Shown here in pieces: positions 13,822 through 21,940 of a DNA stretch of 24,872 nt. How positions within the stretch are numbered: the stretch's first letter is position 1; each line of letters begins with the position of its first letter. Position numbers and translations under genes: made by a program. Below the pieces are notes generated by a model. The model worked only from the letters and a program-made list of their open reading frames with translations, made no database searches and was not told the origin of the DNA. The stretch is from JBGVMW01 sp045122835. Lineage in GTDB: Bacteria; Bacillota; Clostridia; Lachnospirales; Lachnospiraceae. Location: NCBI GenBank assembly GCA_045122835.1, contig JBGVIB010000081.1, forward strand, positions 1 through 24,872, written 5' to 3'.

Positions 13822-14559
13822 ATGGTACGGGAAAAATTGAATGAAAATCGTCTGGCTAAGGGAATGACCATAGAGAATTTATCGGAAAAAACAGGAATTC
13901 CGATAGGTACATTATCAAAGATTTGCTCTGGTCACACAAATACATCCTTTGATAATATTGCATTAATTGCCAATGCGTTGCAGTGTTCCATGGATGAATT
14001 TTCTGAATTTAGCGGACCTGCAACTTTAGAGTGGGAGATGAATTGGGTTGAAAAATATCGTGATTTGTCAGAACATGGCAAACGAATGATTGACAGGTTG
14101 ATGGATTTGGATATACATTTGTCGAAACAGGTGGAGGATGCAAAAGAACGACTTCTTTGTGTGTGGGTTCCTGTTACCTATATGGAGGATGGAATGAATT
14201 ATGATACTTGCCATATACGTTATCTTAACGTAAGAGACAGTGTTTCCCTTAAAGATGTTGATTTTGGATTACAAATCACCAGCAATGCATTTATGCCTGT
14301 TTTTTATGAGGGAGACATTGTATTAGTTTCCGATCGTTTTCCAAAGCCGGGTGAAGCTGGATTATTTATGCATGAAAATTTGATGTATATTAGAAAATAC
14401 CAGATAACCAGAGAAGGTGTAAAATTGACTCCTGTAAATATGGAAGGACGATTTTTGCGTGCTGAAGGAAGCAAACAGTTATCGGTTCAATTGTGCGCAG
14501 GTGTCATATGTGGTGTGTTTCGTGGAGAAATCCTTGTGGAATATAATGATAAAGAATAG
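13822..14559 (+). CDS. XRE-family transcriptional regulator with S24-like C-terminal domain
   Basis: The 245-residue protein starts with a helix-turn-helix domain (about 2-62; TIENLSEKTGIPIGTLSKICSG) and ends in a LexA/CI-like S24 domain (about 145-240), recognised by MPVFYEGDIVLVSDRFPKPGEAGLF and LMYIRKY. The usual catalytic Ser of the G-D-S-M-x-P motif aligns with A156 (S-N-A-F-M-P) and the usual Lys with R191, so self-cleavage is not expected and the domain probably serves dimerisation or ligand sensing. ATG 13822 has GGAGAAG (13810-13816); the in-frame ATG 13783 has no ribosome binding site and lies within a repeat. It is divergent from spo0A and 19 bases before the methyltransferase gene. 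Its targets are unknown; spo0A and itself are the obvious candidates. Confidence 0.85.
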   Translation: MVREKLNENRLAKGMTIENLSEKTGIPIGTLSKICSGHTNTSFDNIALIANALQCSMDEFSEFSGPATLEWEMNWVEKYRDLSEHGKRMIDRLMDLDIHLSKQVEDAKERLLCVWVPVTYMEDGMNYDTCHIRYLNVRDSVSLKDVDFGLQITSNAFMPVFYEGDIVLVSDRFPKPGEAGLFMHENLMYIRKYQITREGVKLTPVNMEGRFLRAEGSKQLSVQLCAGVICGVFRGEILVEYNDKE

Positions 14560-14578
14560 TTAGGAAAGAGATAGAAAT

Positions 14579-15952
14579 ATGAGTTTACCAAATGATTTTT
14601 TAATAAAGATGAAAAAACTGCTTGGGGCAGAATATGAGGAATTTCTTTCTGCCTATGAAATGCCAAAGGTGACAGGAATTCGAGTGAATCCGTTGAAAGT
14701 AACTTCTAAAGAATCTGCGTGTGAATTGCCTTTTCAGTTGAAAAAAATATCCTGGGCAGCAGAGGGGTATTCTATGAAGAATGACAATGGTCTGCGACCG
14801 GGCAAACATCCTTTTCATGAGGCAGGTGTCTATTATATGCAGGAGCCTTCTGCAATGGCACCGGCAGAGCAGCTTAGCGTGCAACCGGGAGAGCGTGTAC
14901 TTGATTTATGTGCAGCACCGGGAGGAAAAAGTACCCAGCTGGCAGGTAAACTACAGGGACAGGGATTCCTGTTGGCAAATGAAATTCATCCGGCAAGAGC
15001 ACAGATTTTATCTCAGAATATGGAACGATTAGGAATTGGTAATGCAGTGGTGACCAATGAGACACCTGACCGGTTAGCGGCCCGTTTTACTGAATATTTT
15101 CATAAAGTGTTGGTAGACGCACCATGTTCCGGTGAAGGAATGTTCCGCAAGGATGAAAATGCCAGTGGGGAATGGAGTCTTGCTAATGTGCAGAAATGTG
15201 CAGAAAGACAGGCTGAAGTTTTACATGCGGCGGCAATGATGTGTAGAAAAGGTGGTACACTGGTGTACTCCACCTGCACCTTTTCACCAGAAGAAAATGA
15301 GCAGACAGTAGTTCATTTTCTGCAAAATCATCCGGAGTTTTCGCTATGTAAGCCATTGTGGTTTGAAGGATTTTCTTCCGGAAGACAGGAATGGGCAGAG
15401 TGCGATGACATATCTGTGACAGATACAGTGAGATTATGGCCTCATAAATTACATGGTGAAGGTCATTTTATGGCAGTTTTTCGCAAGGAGGGCGTGCAGG
15501 AAGAAGAAAAAGTACGTTATCCGCAATATTTTAAGGACAAGAAAAAATTAGCAGATTATGAAAGTTTTGCAAAGTCTTATCTGACGGAAAAAATATCGGA
15601 ACCATTTGTTGTGTTCGGTGACCAGCTTTATCGCATACCAGAGGAAATGCTACAGTACGATAAGCTAAAGGTTGTGCGCCCGGGACTGCATATAGGCACA
15701 TTTTTGAAAAATAGATTTGAACCATCCCATGCACTGGCTTTATATTGTAAAAAAGAGCAAGTGAAGCAGTGGATTGATTTGGATTGGGACAGTAAGGAGT
15801 GTCTGGCATATCTGAAGGGGGAAACTATCCAGTGTGACGATAGCTTAAAAGGCTGGGTATTAGTCTGCTGTAATGGATATTCCTTAGGCTGGGGAAAGGC
15901 AAATAATGGAACTTTAAAAAATCATTATCCAAAGGGATTGCGATGGATGTAG
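14579..15952 (+). CDS. RsmF/NOP2-family RNA (cytosine-C5) methyltransferase
   Basis: This 457-residue enzyme uses S-adenosylmethionine to make 5-methylcytosine, probably in 16S rRNA. The Rossmann domain has motif I DLCAAPGGK (109-117) and the two cysteines of the family: C183 in DAPCSGEGMFR and C233 in STCTFSPEEN. The C-terminal part after about residue 315 is the RsmF-type extension with a PUA-like RNA-binding end (LKGWVLVCCNGYSLGWGK). I cannot separate RsmF from other NOL1/NOP2/sun members with certainty, hence no symbol. ATG 14579 follows AGGAAAG (14562-14568). It lies 19 bases after the XRE gene, in the same transcript, an unusual pairing of a regulator and an rRNA modification gene. Confidence 0.92.
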   Translation: MSLPNDFLIKMKKLLGAEYEEFLSAYEMPKVTGIRVNPLKVTSKESACELPFQLKKISWAAEGYSMKNDNGLRPGKHPFHEAGVYYMQEPSAMAPAEQLSVQPGERVLDLCAAPGGKSTQLAGKLQGQGFLLANEIHPARAQILSQNMERLGIGNAVVTNETPDRLAARFTEYFHKVLVDAPCSGEGMFRKDENASGEWSLANVQKCAERQAEVLHAAAMMCRKGGTLVYSTCTFSPEENEQTVVHFLQNHPEFSLCKPLWFEGFSSGRQEWAECDDISVTDTVRLWPHKLHGEGHFMAVFRKEGVQEEEKVRYPQYFKDKKKLADYESFAKSYLTEKISEPFVVFGDQLYRIPEEMLQYDKLKVVRPGLHIGTFLKNRFEPSHALALYCKKEQVKQWIDLDWDSKECLAYLKGETIQCDDSLKGWVLVCCNGYSLGWGKANNGTLKNHYPKGLRWM

Positions 15953-15953
15953 A

Positions 15954-15979
15954 GACAAAGCGGACAAGTACGCTTTGTC
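15954..15979 (+). other. Hairpin before the rpsT terminator
   Basis: GACAAAGCG (15954-15962) pairs with CGCTTTGTC (15971-15979) around GACAAGTA. It lies directly after the methyltransferase stop and just before the main terminator, as a tandem structure. Confidence 0.5.
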
Positions 15980-15984
15980 CACAA

Positions 15985-16017
15985 AAAAAGCACTGGCTGA
16001 CGGGACCAGTGCTTTTT
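15985..16017. terminator. Bidirectional terminator between methyltransferase and rpsT
   Basis: AAAAAGCACTGG (15985-15996) pairs with CCAGTGCTTTTT (16006-16017), nine-base loop. The A-run and T-run on opposite sides let it end both convergent genes. Confidence 0.92.
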
Positions 16018-16031
16018 GTATTTAAATAAGA

Positions 16032-16295
16032 TTATGCAATGCTGTTTACAGCTTTTGCTAAACGAGATACTTTTCTAGCAGCGTTGTTCTTGTGATAAAC
16101 GCCCTTAGAAGCAGCCATCTCGATTTTCTTTGTAGCATGAACTAATGCATCTTTTGCTACAGCAGCATCCTTAGCAGCTACAGCAGCTTCTACCTTTTTG
16201 ATGCAAGTCTTAACTTCAGACTTGATAGCCTTATTTCTCTCTGTTTTTGTTGCGATTACTTTGATTCTTTTCTTTGCAGATTTAATATTAGCCAA
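16032..16295 (-). CDS. rpsT: 30S ribosomal protein S20
   Basis: S20 binds 16S rRNA early in small-subunit assembly. The 87-residue basic protein has the expected N-terminus (ANIKSAKKRIKV after the initiator), a lysine-rich three-helix pattern, and the conserved VYHKNNAARKVSRL near the end. The start codon is TTG (16295-16293), set by GGAGGTG upstream on the minus strand; no ATG or GTG exists between that site and the conserved ANIKSA. E. coli rpsT also starts with TTG, where the weak start is part of autoregulation. It is a one-gene unit, divergent from gpr, and keeps the rpsT-gpr-spoIIP-lepA order of Bacillus. Confidence 0.96.
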   Translation of the reverse strand: MANIKSAKKRIKVIATKTERNKAIKSEVKTCIKKVEAAVAAKDAAVAKDALVHATKKIEMAASKGVYHKNNAARKVSRLAKAVNSIA

Positions 16296-16343
16296 ACCTG
16301 TACACCTCCACTGAATATCGTTAAATTCCTAATTATCATAAAG

Positions 16344-16379
16344 CGTTTACGCTAAACGGACACGGACATTAACGTAAAC
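16344..16379 (-). promoter_or_regulatory. Two alternative hairpins in the rpsT leader
   Basis: Within the predicted 88-base rpsT leader (minus strand), bases 16345-16351 can pair either with 16373-16379 (GTTTACG/CGTAAAC, 21-base loop) or, as 16344-16349, with 16353-16358 (CGTTTA/TAAACG, three-base loop). The two pairings exclude each other. This resembles ribosomal-protein autoregulatory leaders, but I do not recognise a known class. Confidence 0.4.
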
Positions 16380-16389
16380 ATACCATAAT

Positions 16390-16418
16390 ATAATAATAAA
16401 TAGATATTTATTTGTCAA
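16390..16418 (-). promoter_or_regulatory. Sigma-A promoter of rpsT
   Basis: On the minus strand, TTGACA (16418-16413), 17 bases and TATTAT (16395-16390), in a very AT-rich stretch. The expected start is near 16383. Confidence 0.82.
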
Positions 16419-16506
16419 TACATTTTTATGAAATAATTGGAGAAAATAATAAAAATAAAATAGAAAATGTTGTATGAAAAGGTGCATATAACGGAATGGA
16501 GAGTGT

Positions 16507-17448
16507 ATGAAAGAATATGAAATTCGGACAGACCTAGCACTGGAGGAAACAGAACGATTTGAGGGGGATAATGGGGAGATTAAAGGGGTACGGGTGGAAG
16601 AATCATTTGATGAAGAACGGTTAGTGACAACTACTGTTGTATACATTGATACGGAACAAGGAGCAAAAGTCATGGGCAAACCACCAGGCTGCTATATTAC
16701 ATTAGAGGCTCCGGCAATGGATGAAAATGATGAGGAATACCACCGGGAAATTTCAGAATGTGTAGCAAATCAGATAGAGAAGCTTCTTGAGTGTACAATG
16801 GATAAAAATATTCTGGTGGTAGGTCTGGGAAACCGCGAGGTGACAGCAGACTCCTTAGGTCCCCTTGTGGTGGATAATCTTTTTGTAACAAGGCATTTAA
16901 TAAAGGAATATGGTCAGCATGTATTTGGTGAGAAATCATTCTGTCAGGTTAGTTCTGTAGCACCAGGAGTTATGGCGCAGACTGGAATGGAAACGTCAGA
17001 AATTATCCATGGAATTGTGGAATCTACCAAGCCGGATGCTTTGGTAGTGATAGATGCACTGGCAGCAAGGAATACAAGGAGGTTAAGCCGTACCATTCAG
17101 ATTACTGACACGGGAATTCATCCAGGCTCCGGTGTGGGAAATTACCGTAACGCCATTACAAAGGAAACTATGGGAATACCGGTGATTTCATTAGGTGTAC
17201 CAACGGTAGTAGATGCCGCCACTATTGTAAAGGATACCATGGATAATCTGCTTTCAGCGTTAAATCAGGGAAACATGGAAAAAATATACAAAGAATTTGG
17301 TGAGGAAGAACAATATCAATTAATCCGGGAATTATTGGCACCTTCTCTGCATACGATGTATGTAACTCCTAAAAATATGGATGAGACTGTGAAGCGGTTA
17401 AGTTTTACGATTTCAGAAGCCTTAAATATGGCATTTGCTAGTCATTAG
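16507..17448 (+). CDS. gpr: GPR germination protease
   Basis: Gpr is the spore protease that degrades small acid-soluble proteins when the spore germinates. It is made as a zymogen in the forespore and activated by self-cleavage. The 313-residue protein begins with the family propeptide region (EIRTDLALEETE), then has VVGLGNREVTADSLGP and VIDALAARNTRRLSRTIQI with the conserved aspartates of this atypical aspartic protease, and DTGIHPGSGVGN. ATG 16507 has GGAG at 16498-16501. The gene is normally sigma-F/G dependent; no convincing -35 is visible, only CATATAA at 16485-16491. spoIIP follows 33 bases later, the standard order. Confidence 0.96.
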   Translation: MKEYEIRTDLALEETERFEGDNGEIKGVRVEESFDEERLVTTTVVYIDTEQGAKVMGKPPGCYITLEAPAMDENDEEYHREISECVANQIEKLLECTMDKNILVVGLGNREVTADSLGPLVVDNLFVTRHLIKEYGQHVFGEKSFCQVSSVAPGVMAQTGMETSEIIHGIVESTKPDALVVIDALAARNTRRLSRTIQITDTGIHPGSGVGNYRNAITKETMGIPVISLGVPTVVDAATIVKDTMDNLLSALNQGNMEKIYKEFGEEEQYQLIRELLAPSLHTMYVTPKNMDETVKRLSFTISEALNMAFASH

Positions 17449-17481
17449 CTGGGAGTAATATGGGATGGGAGTTGTTAGATT

Positions 17482-18714
17482 ATGAGGCTGGACAGTGAGA
17501 GGTGGAAACGAAGTGTTATGACTGTGCTTTCCTCTGTATTGGGAGTGTATTGTCTGATAACGGGAATTTCTATCATCGAAAATAGAAATCAGACATTCGT
17601 TAAGGAGTGTAGAGAACGATTACGGATTGGATTTGAAAAACAGGCAGCAGGGCAGGTATCAGCCCTTTCTGCCTATTTGTTAGAGGAAGGAGAGGCAGGT
17701 GGGGAAGAAGGATTGCTAGAGGAATGTATTCCTTTTTTTTCTTATGCACAGGGACAGACCGTCTATGAAACCGCCAGTGAGGATACCATCATATATGAAG
17801 AAATTTTAGAGCAACAGGCAAGATTAGAAAACCAGGCAGTAGTCTCAGAAAAAACAGAAAATGAGAAACAACCAGAGGAGCCGGCAGAAGCAGAAATTCC
17901 TGCCATACAGCCTGCAGTATCAAATGTGATGCGTGAAAAGCAGGCAGAGCTTACGCAGGAACAGCTATCAGATAACACATGGCTACGAAAAAATTTTTAT
18001 ACGATTGATCCTAGTACATCTATTTCAGAAAATCAGTTAGATTACAAAACATTGATGGGAACGGATATGAAATTGACTGAGACAGAGGGACCGGAAATTT
18101 TGATTTTTCACACACATTCCCAGGAATGTTTTGTGGATTCAAAGGAAGGTGATCCGGATACCAGTATTGTGGCAGTGGGATCTTATTTGACAGAATTATT
18201 GGAAAATCAATATGGATTTGAAGTAATGCATCACACAAAAGAATACGATATGATTGATGGAAAATTGGACAGGAACGAAGCCTATTCCCTTGCTCTGCCT
18301 GATTTGCAAGCCATTCTTGAGGAAAATCCATCTATACAGGTAATTCTGGATATACATAGCGATGGGGTAAAAAAAGGCCAGCATCTTGTTACAGATGTGG
18401 ATGGAAAGCCTACGGCACAGATTATGTTTTTTAATGGGTTAAGTTATCTCAATGCAGTAGGGGCGGTGGATTATCTGAAAAATGATAATCTTCAGGGAAA
18501 TCTTGCTTTTTCCTTTCAATTGCAGAAGGTGGCAGAGGAATATTTTCCCGGATATGCAAGAAAAATATATCTGAAGGGATACAGGTATAATCTTCATTTA
18601 CTGCCTAAAAGTGTCGTAATAGAGGTGGGGGCACAGACAAATACATTGCAGGAAGAATTGAATGCAATGGAACCCTTAGCATTTGTCTTAAATAAAGTTT
18701 TACGCGGTGAATAA
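17482..18714 (+). CDS. spoIIP: Stage II sporulation protein P, peptidoglycan amidase/endopeptidase
   Basis: SpoIIP works with SpoIID and SpoIIM to degrade septal peptidoglycan and drive engulfment of the forespore. The 410-residue protein has an N-terminal membrane anchor (about 12-32), an acidic Glu-rich linker (about 65-140) and the SpoIIP amidase domain (about 200-405). Metal ligands and catalytic residues are visible in EILIFHTHSQECF (H210, H212, E215), in VILDIHSDGV and in the C-terminal VVIEVGAQTN. ATG 17482 has GGGAG (17467-17471) ten bases upstream. SpoIID and SpoIIM are not in this window. Confidence 0.95.
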   Translation: MRLDSERWKRSVMTVLSSVLGVYCLITGISIIENRNQTFVKECRERLRIGFEKQAAGQVSALSAYLLEEGEAGGEEGLLEECIPFFSYAQGQTVYETASEDTIIYEEILEQQARLENQAVVSEKTENEKQPEEPAEAEIPAIQPAVSNVMREKQAELTQEQLSDNTWLRKNFYTIDPSTSISENQLDYKTLMGTDMKLTETEGPEILIFHTHSQECFVDSKEGDPDTSIVAVGSYLTELLENQYGFEVMHHTKEYDMIDGKLDRNEAYSLALPDLQAILEENPSIQVILDIHSDGVKKGQHLVTDVDGKPTAQIMFFNGLSYLNAVGAVDYLKNDNLQGNLAFSFQLQKVAEEYFPGYARKIYLKGYRYNLHLLPKSVVIEVGAQTNTLQEELNAMEPLAFVLNKVLRGE

Positions 18715-18743
18715 TTATCTGAAAAAGTACCAGCGGTAGATAC

Positions 18744-18773
18744 TTGCTAGACAATATGGAATTGTGTTATAAT
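18744..18773 (+). promoter_or_regulatory. Sigma-A promoter of lepA-hemW
   Basis: TTGCTA (18744-18749), 18 bases and TATAAT (18768-18773). Expected start near 18780, about 35 bases before the lepA ATG. It separates the vegetative pair from the sporulation genes upstream. Confidence 0.65.
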
Positions 18774-18814
18774 GAACTCAATTGTATATCTAAATATAGG
18801 AATAGAGGTAATGT

Positions 18815-20629
18815 ATGGCACAGATAGAGCAGAATAAAATACGAAATTTTTGTATTATCGCACATATTGACCACGGAAAGTCTACACTGGCAGACCGTAT
18901 TATTGAAAAGACAGGACTTTTGACCAGCAGAGAGATGCAGGCACAGGTTCTTGACAATATGGACCTGGAGCGAGAGCGGGGTATTACCATTAAAGCACAG
19001 ACCGTTCGTATTGTGTATAAGGCAGAGGATGGGGAAGAATACATTTTCAATTTAATTGATACACCGGGACATGTGGATTTTAACTATGAAGTATCGAGAA
19101 GTCTGGCTGCGTGTGACGGAGCGATTCTGGTAGTAGACGCAGCTCAGGGAATAGAGGCGCAGACTTTGGCCAATGTATATTTAGCACTTGACCATGACTT
19201 AGAGGTAATTCCTGTTATCAACAAGATTGACCTTCCAAGTGCTGAGCCACAGAGAGTCATTGATGAAATCGAGGACGTTATTGGTTTAGAAGCACAGGAT
19301 GCACCACAGATTTCTGCAAAAGCAGGCTTGAATATTGAACAGGTGTTAGAACAGATTGTAAAGAAGATTCCTGCGCCAGCCGGAGATGCAGATGCACCGT
19401 TAAAGGCATTGATTTTTGATTCTATATATGATGCATATAAAGGTGTTATTATCTTCTGCCGTATCAAGGAGGGAACCGTGAAAAAAGGTACCCGTATTCG
19501 AATGATGGCAACTGGTGCAGTGGAAGAAGTAGTAGAAGTAGGTTATTTTGGAGCAGGACAGTTTATTCCTTGTGATGAATTGTCTGCCGGTATGGTTGGT
19601 TATATTACTGCAAGTATCAAGAAAGTAAAGGATACCCAGGTAGGTGATACGGTAACCGATGCAGACAGACCATGTGCAGAGCCGCTTCCTGGATATAAGA
19701 AAGTAAATCCAATGGTATACTGTGGATTGTATCCGGCAGATGGTGCAAAATATGGAGATCTTAGAGATGCTCTTGAAAAATTACAGCTGAACGATGCGGC
19801 ACTGCAGTATGAGCCGGAGACTTCCATTGCATTGGGATTTGGCTTCCGTTGTGGATTCTTAGGATTATTGCACTTAGAGATTATTCAGGAACGATTAGAG
19901 CGTGAATATAATTTAGACCTGGTGACTACTGCACCGGGCGTTGTCTATAAGGTGCATAAGACCAATGGGGAAGTGATTGAGCTGACCAATCCTTCGAATC
20001 TGCCAGACCCTTCGGAGATTGATTTTATGGAAGAACCAATGGTATCTGCGGAAATCATGGTTACCTCAGAATTTATTGGACAGATTATGGACTTGTGTCA
20101 GGAGAGACGTGGTGTCTACCTCAGCATGGAATACATGGAGGAGACACGAGCATTAATCAAATACGAACTTCCACTGAATGAAATTATTTATGATTTTTTT
20201 GATGCGTTAAAATCACGTTCCAGAGGATATGCTTCTTTTGATTATGAGTTAAAAGGTTATGTACCGTCTAAGCTTGTAAAATTAGATATTTTAATCAATA
20301 AAGAGGAAGTGGATGCCTTATCCTTTATTGTACATGCAGATTCTGCTTACGAGAGAGGACGTAAGATGTGCGAAAAATTAAAGGATGAAATTCCAAGACA
20401 TTTATTTGAAATTCCAATTCAGGCAGCTGTTGGAGGAAAGGTCATTGCCCGTGAAACTGTTAAGGCAATGCGAAAGGATGTACTGGCTAAATGTTACGGT
20501 GGTGATATTACCCGTAAGAAGAAGCTGTTAGAGAAGCAGAAAGAAGGAAAGAAGCGTATGCGCCAGGTAGGCAATGTGGAAATTCCGCAGAAAGCCTTTA
20601 TGAGCGTATTAAAGCTGGACGATAATTAA
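18815..20629 (+). CDS. lepA: Elongation factor 4 (LepA GTPase)
   Basis: LepA is a ribosome-associated translational GTPase implicated in 30S subunit biogenesis and in ribosome function under stress. The 604-residue protein has AHIDHGKST (16-24), DMERERGITI-like DLERERGITIKAQ, DTPGHVDFN and NKIDLP, followed by EF-G-like domains and the LepA-specific C-terminal domain ending QVGNVEIPQKAFMSVLKLD. ATG 18815 has AGAGGT (18804-18809); an ATG at 18811 is out of frame. The stop overlaps the hemW start by one base (TAATG). Confidence 0.97.
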   Translation: MAQIEQNKIRNFCIIAHIDHGKSTLADRIIEKTGLLTSREMQAQVLDNMDLERERGITIKAQTVRIVYKAEDGEEYIFNLIDTPGHVDFNYEVSRSLAACDGAILVVDAAQGIEAQTLANVYLALDHDLEVIPVINKIDLPSAEPQRVIDEIEDVIGLEAQDAPQISAKAGLNIEQVLEQIVKKIPAPAGDADAPLKALIFDSIYDAYKGVIIFCRIKEGTVKKGTRIRMMATGAVEEVVEVGYFGAGQFIPCDELSAGMVGYITASIKKVKDTQVGDTVTDADRPCAEPLPGYKKVNPMVYCGLYPADGAKYGDLRDALEKLQLNDAALQYEPETSIALGFGFRCGFLGLLHLEIIQERLEREYNLDLVTTAPGVVYKVHKTNGEVIELTNPSNLPDPSEIDFMEEPMVSAEIMVTSEFIGQIMDLCQERRGVYLSMEYMEETRALIKYELPLNEIIYDFFDALKSRSRGYASFDYELKGYVPSKLVKLDILINKEEVDALSFIVHADSAYERGRKMCEKLKDEIPRHLFEIPIQAAVGGKVIARETVKAMRKDVLAKCYGGDITRKKKLLEKQKEGKKRMRQVGNVEIPQKAFMSVLKLDDN

Positions 20630-21798
20630 TGAAAGAACTAGAACTTTATATCCACATACCTTTTTGTGTAAAAAAGTGTAATTATTGCGATTTTTTATCT
20701 GGTCCTGTGGATGAACAGACAAGACAAGCCTATGTAGAGCGGTTGTGTGTGGAATTAACACAGGAAGCTTCCAAGCTACAGAATTATCAAATCAGTACTG
20801 TTTTTATAGGAGGAGGGACGCCGTCTCTCCTCTTTCTCACGCAGACAGAACAGATTATGAATGCCATATATAAAAATTACAAGTTAGCAGATAATAAAGA
20901 GATAACTATGGAAGTCAATCCGGGAACCTGCTCTGCCATTAAGCTTAAGACATACAAAAGTTTAGGAATTAACCGTTTAAGCTTTGGATTGCAGGATACC
21001 AGCAATGACAGGCTGAAAGCATTGGGACGAATTCATACTTACGAAGAATTTCTTGAAAATTATACACAGGCAAGAAAATGTGGATTTGACAATATTAACA
21101 TTGATTTGCTGTCGGCCTTGCCGGATCAGACAGTGAAGCAGTATGAGGACAGCCTGAAAAAAGTATGTCGCCTGCAGCCGGAGCATATCTCTGCATACAG
21201 TTTGATTGTGGAGGAGGGAACTCCATTTTTCCAGTGGTATGGAGAGGAAAATCGTTTGCGAGAGGAAGGAAAGCCCATTGCAAATCCACATCTGCCTTCC
21301 GAGGAAATGGAGCGTGCTATGTACGAACTGACGAAAAATATTTTGCATTCTCACGGATATGAGCGGTATGAGATATCCAATTATGCCAGAACAGGAAAGG
21401 AGTGCAGGCATAATCTAGGCTATTGGAACCGCACATCCTATCGGGGATTTGGATTGGGAGCAGCTTCCTTCCTGGAAAATACACGCTTCTCAAACACAAG
21501 CAATCTTGGTGAATACTTAAATACGCCGGAAGACGTTACAATTCCTTGTTCGGAGCGGATGGTATTGTCTATGCAGGAACAAATGGAGGAAACGATGTTT
21601 CTTGGACTTCGTAAGATGGCAGGTGTGCCAAAGGCAGAATTTTACCAGACATTTGGAAGAAGCATGAGTCAGGTGTATGGTGATGTGATGAAAAAGCTGA
21701 TATCCCAGGGGCTGTTGTCGGAAACAAGAGATGCGGTATATTTGACTGAGGAAGGAGTTTCTGTTAGCAATTATGTGATGGCAGAGTTTTTGCTATAG
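20629..21798 (+). CDS. hemW: Radical SAM heme chaperone HemW
   Basis: HemW-type proteins bind heme and a 4Fe-4S cluster and deliver heme to respiratory proteins; they are often misnamed coproporphyrinogen oxidase. The 389-residue protein has CVKKCNYCDF (C13, C17, C20), the CxxxCxxC radical SAM motif, with Phe after the aspartate and no fourth Cys as in HemN, then GGGTPSLL, EVNPGTC, NRLSFGLQD and HNLGYWN. No strong ribosome binding site precedes ATG 20629, which overlaps the lepA stop, so translation is probably coupled. The lepA-hemW order is standard in Firmicutes. Confidence 0.93.
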   Translation: MKELELYIHIPFCVKKCNYCDFLSGPVDEQTRQAYVERLCVELTQEASKLQNYQISTVFIGGGTPSLLFLTQTEQIMNAIYKNYKLADNKEITMEVNPGTCSAIKLKTYKSLGINRLSFGLQDTSNDRLKALGRIHTYEEFLENYTQARKCGFDNINIDLLSALPDQTVKQYEDSLKKVCRLQPEHISAYSLIVEEGTPFFQWYGEENRLREEGKPIANPHLPSEEMERAMYELTKNILHSHGYERYEISNYARTGKECRHNLGYWNRTSYRGFGLGAASFLENTRFSNTSNLGEYLNTPEDVTIPCSERMVLSMQEQMEETMFLGLRKMAGVPKAEFYQTFGRSMSQVYGDVMKKLISQGLLSETRDAVYLTEEGVSVSNYVMAEFLL

Positions 21799-21800
21799 GG

Positions 21801-21875
21801 AGTGGGTGATTATCAAGTCAGTGGGTGGACTGTACAGGTGAGAATTTAGCACATTTCACCTTGCATAACCCACTG
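21801..21875 (+). repeat. Nested inverted repeats between hemW and folC
   Basis: CAGTGGGT (21819-21826) pairs with ACCCACTG (21868-21875), enclosing AGGTGAGA (21836-21843) with TTTCACCT (21854-21861). A second copy of AGTGGGTG at 21801-21808 could compete with 21820-21827 for the same partner. Only a short TTT follows, so it is a weak terminator at best. The folC -35 lies inside it. Confidence 0.5.
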
Positions 21876-21888
21876 TTTCTGCTATAAT
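21861..21888 (+). promoter_or_regulatory. Sigma-A promoter of folC
   Basis: TTGCAT (21861-21866), 16 bases and TATAAT (21883-21888). Expected start near 21895, about 46 bases before the folC ATG. Confidence 0.72.
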
Positions 21889-21940
21889 AGTACAGGTCGC
21901 TGATGACCAATACCTATATGAAACGATACGGAGGCACCAC

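Noticed and set aside
16381..16460. AT-rich tract between rpsT and gpr as an origin or att site
   Set aside because: It is explained by the rpsT promoter and shows no DnaA boxes or duplicated ends.
16485..16491. CATATAA as a sigma-G -10 for gpr
   Set aside because: No matching -35 (GAATA-like) at the expected distance, so the forespore promoter cannot be placed.
20977..21411. Open frame of 144 codons antisense to hemW
   Set aside because: It lies wholly within hemW, has no domain resemblance and no convincing ribosome binding site; it follows from codon bias of the real gene.
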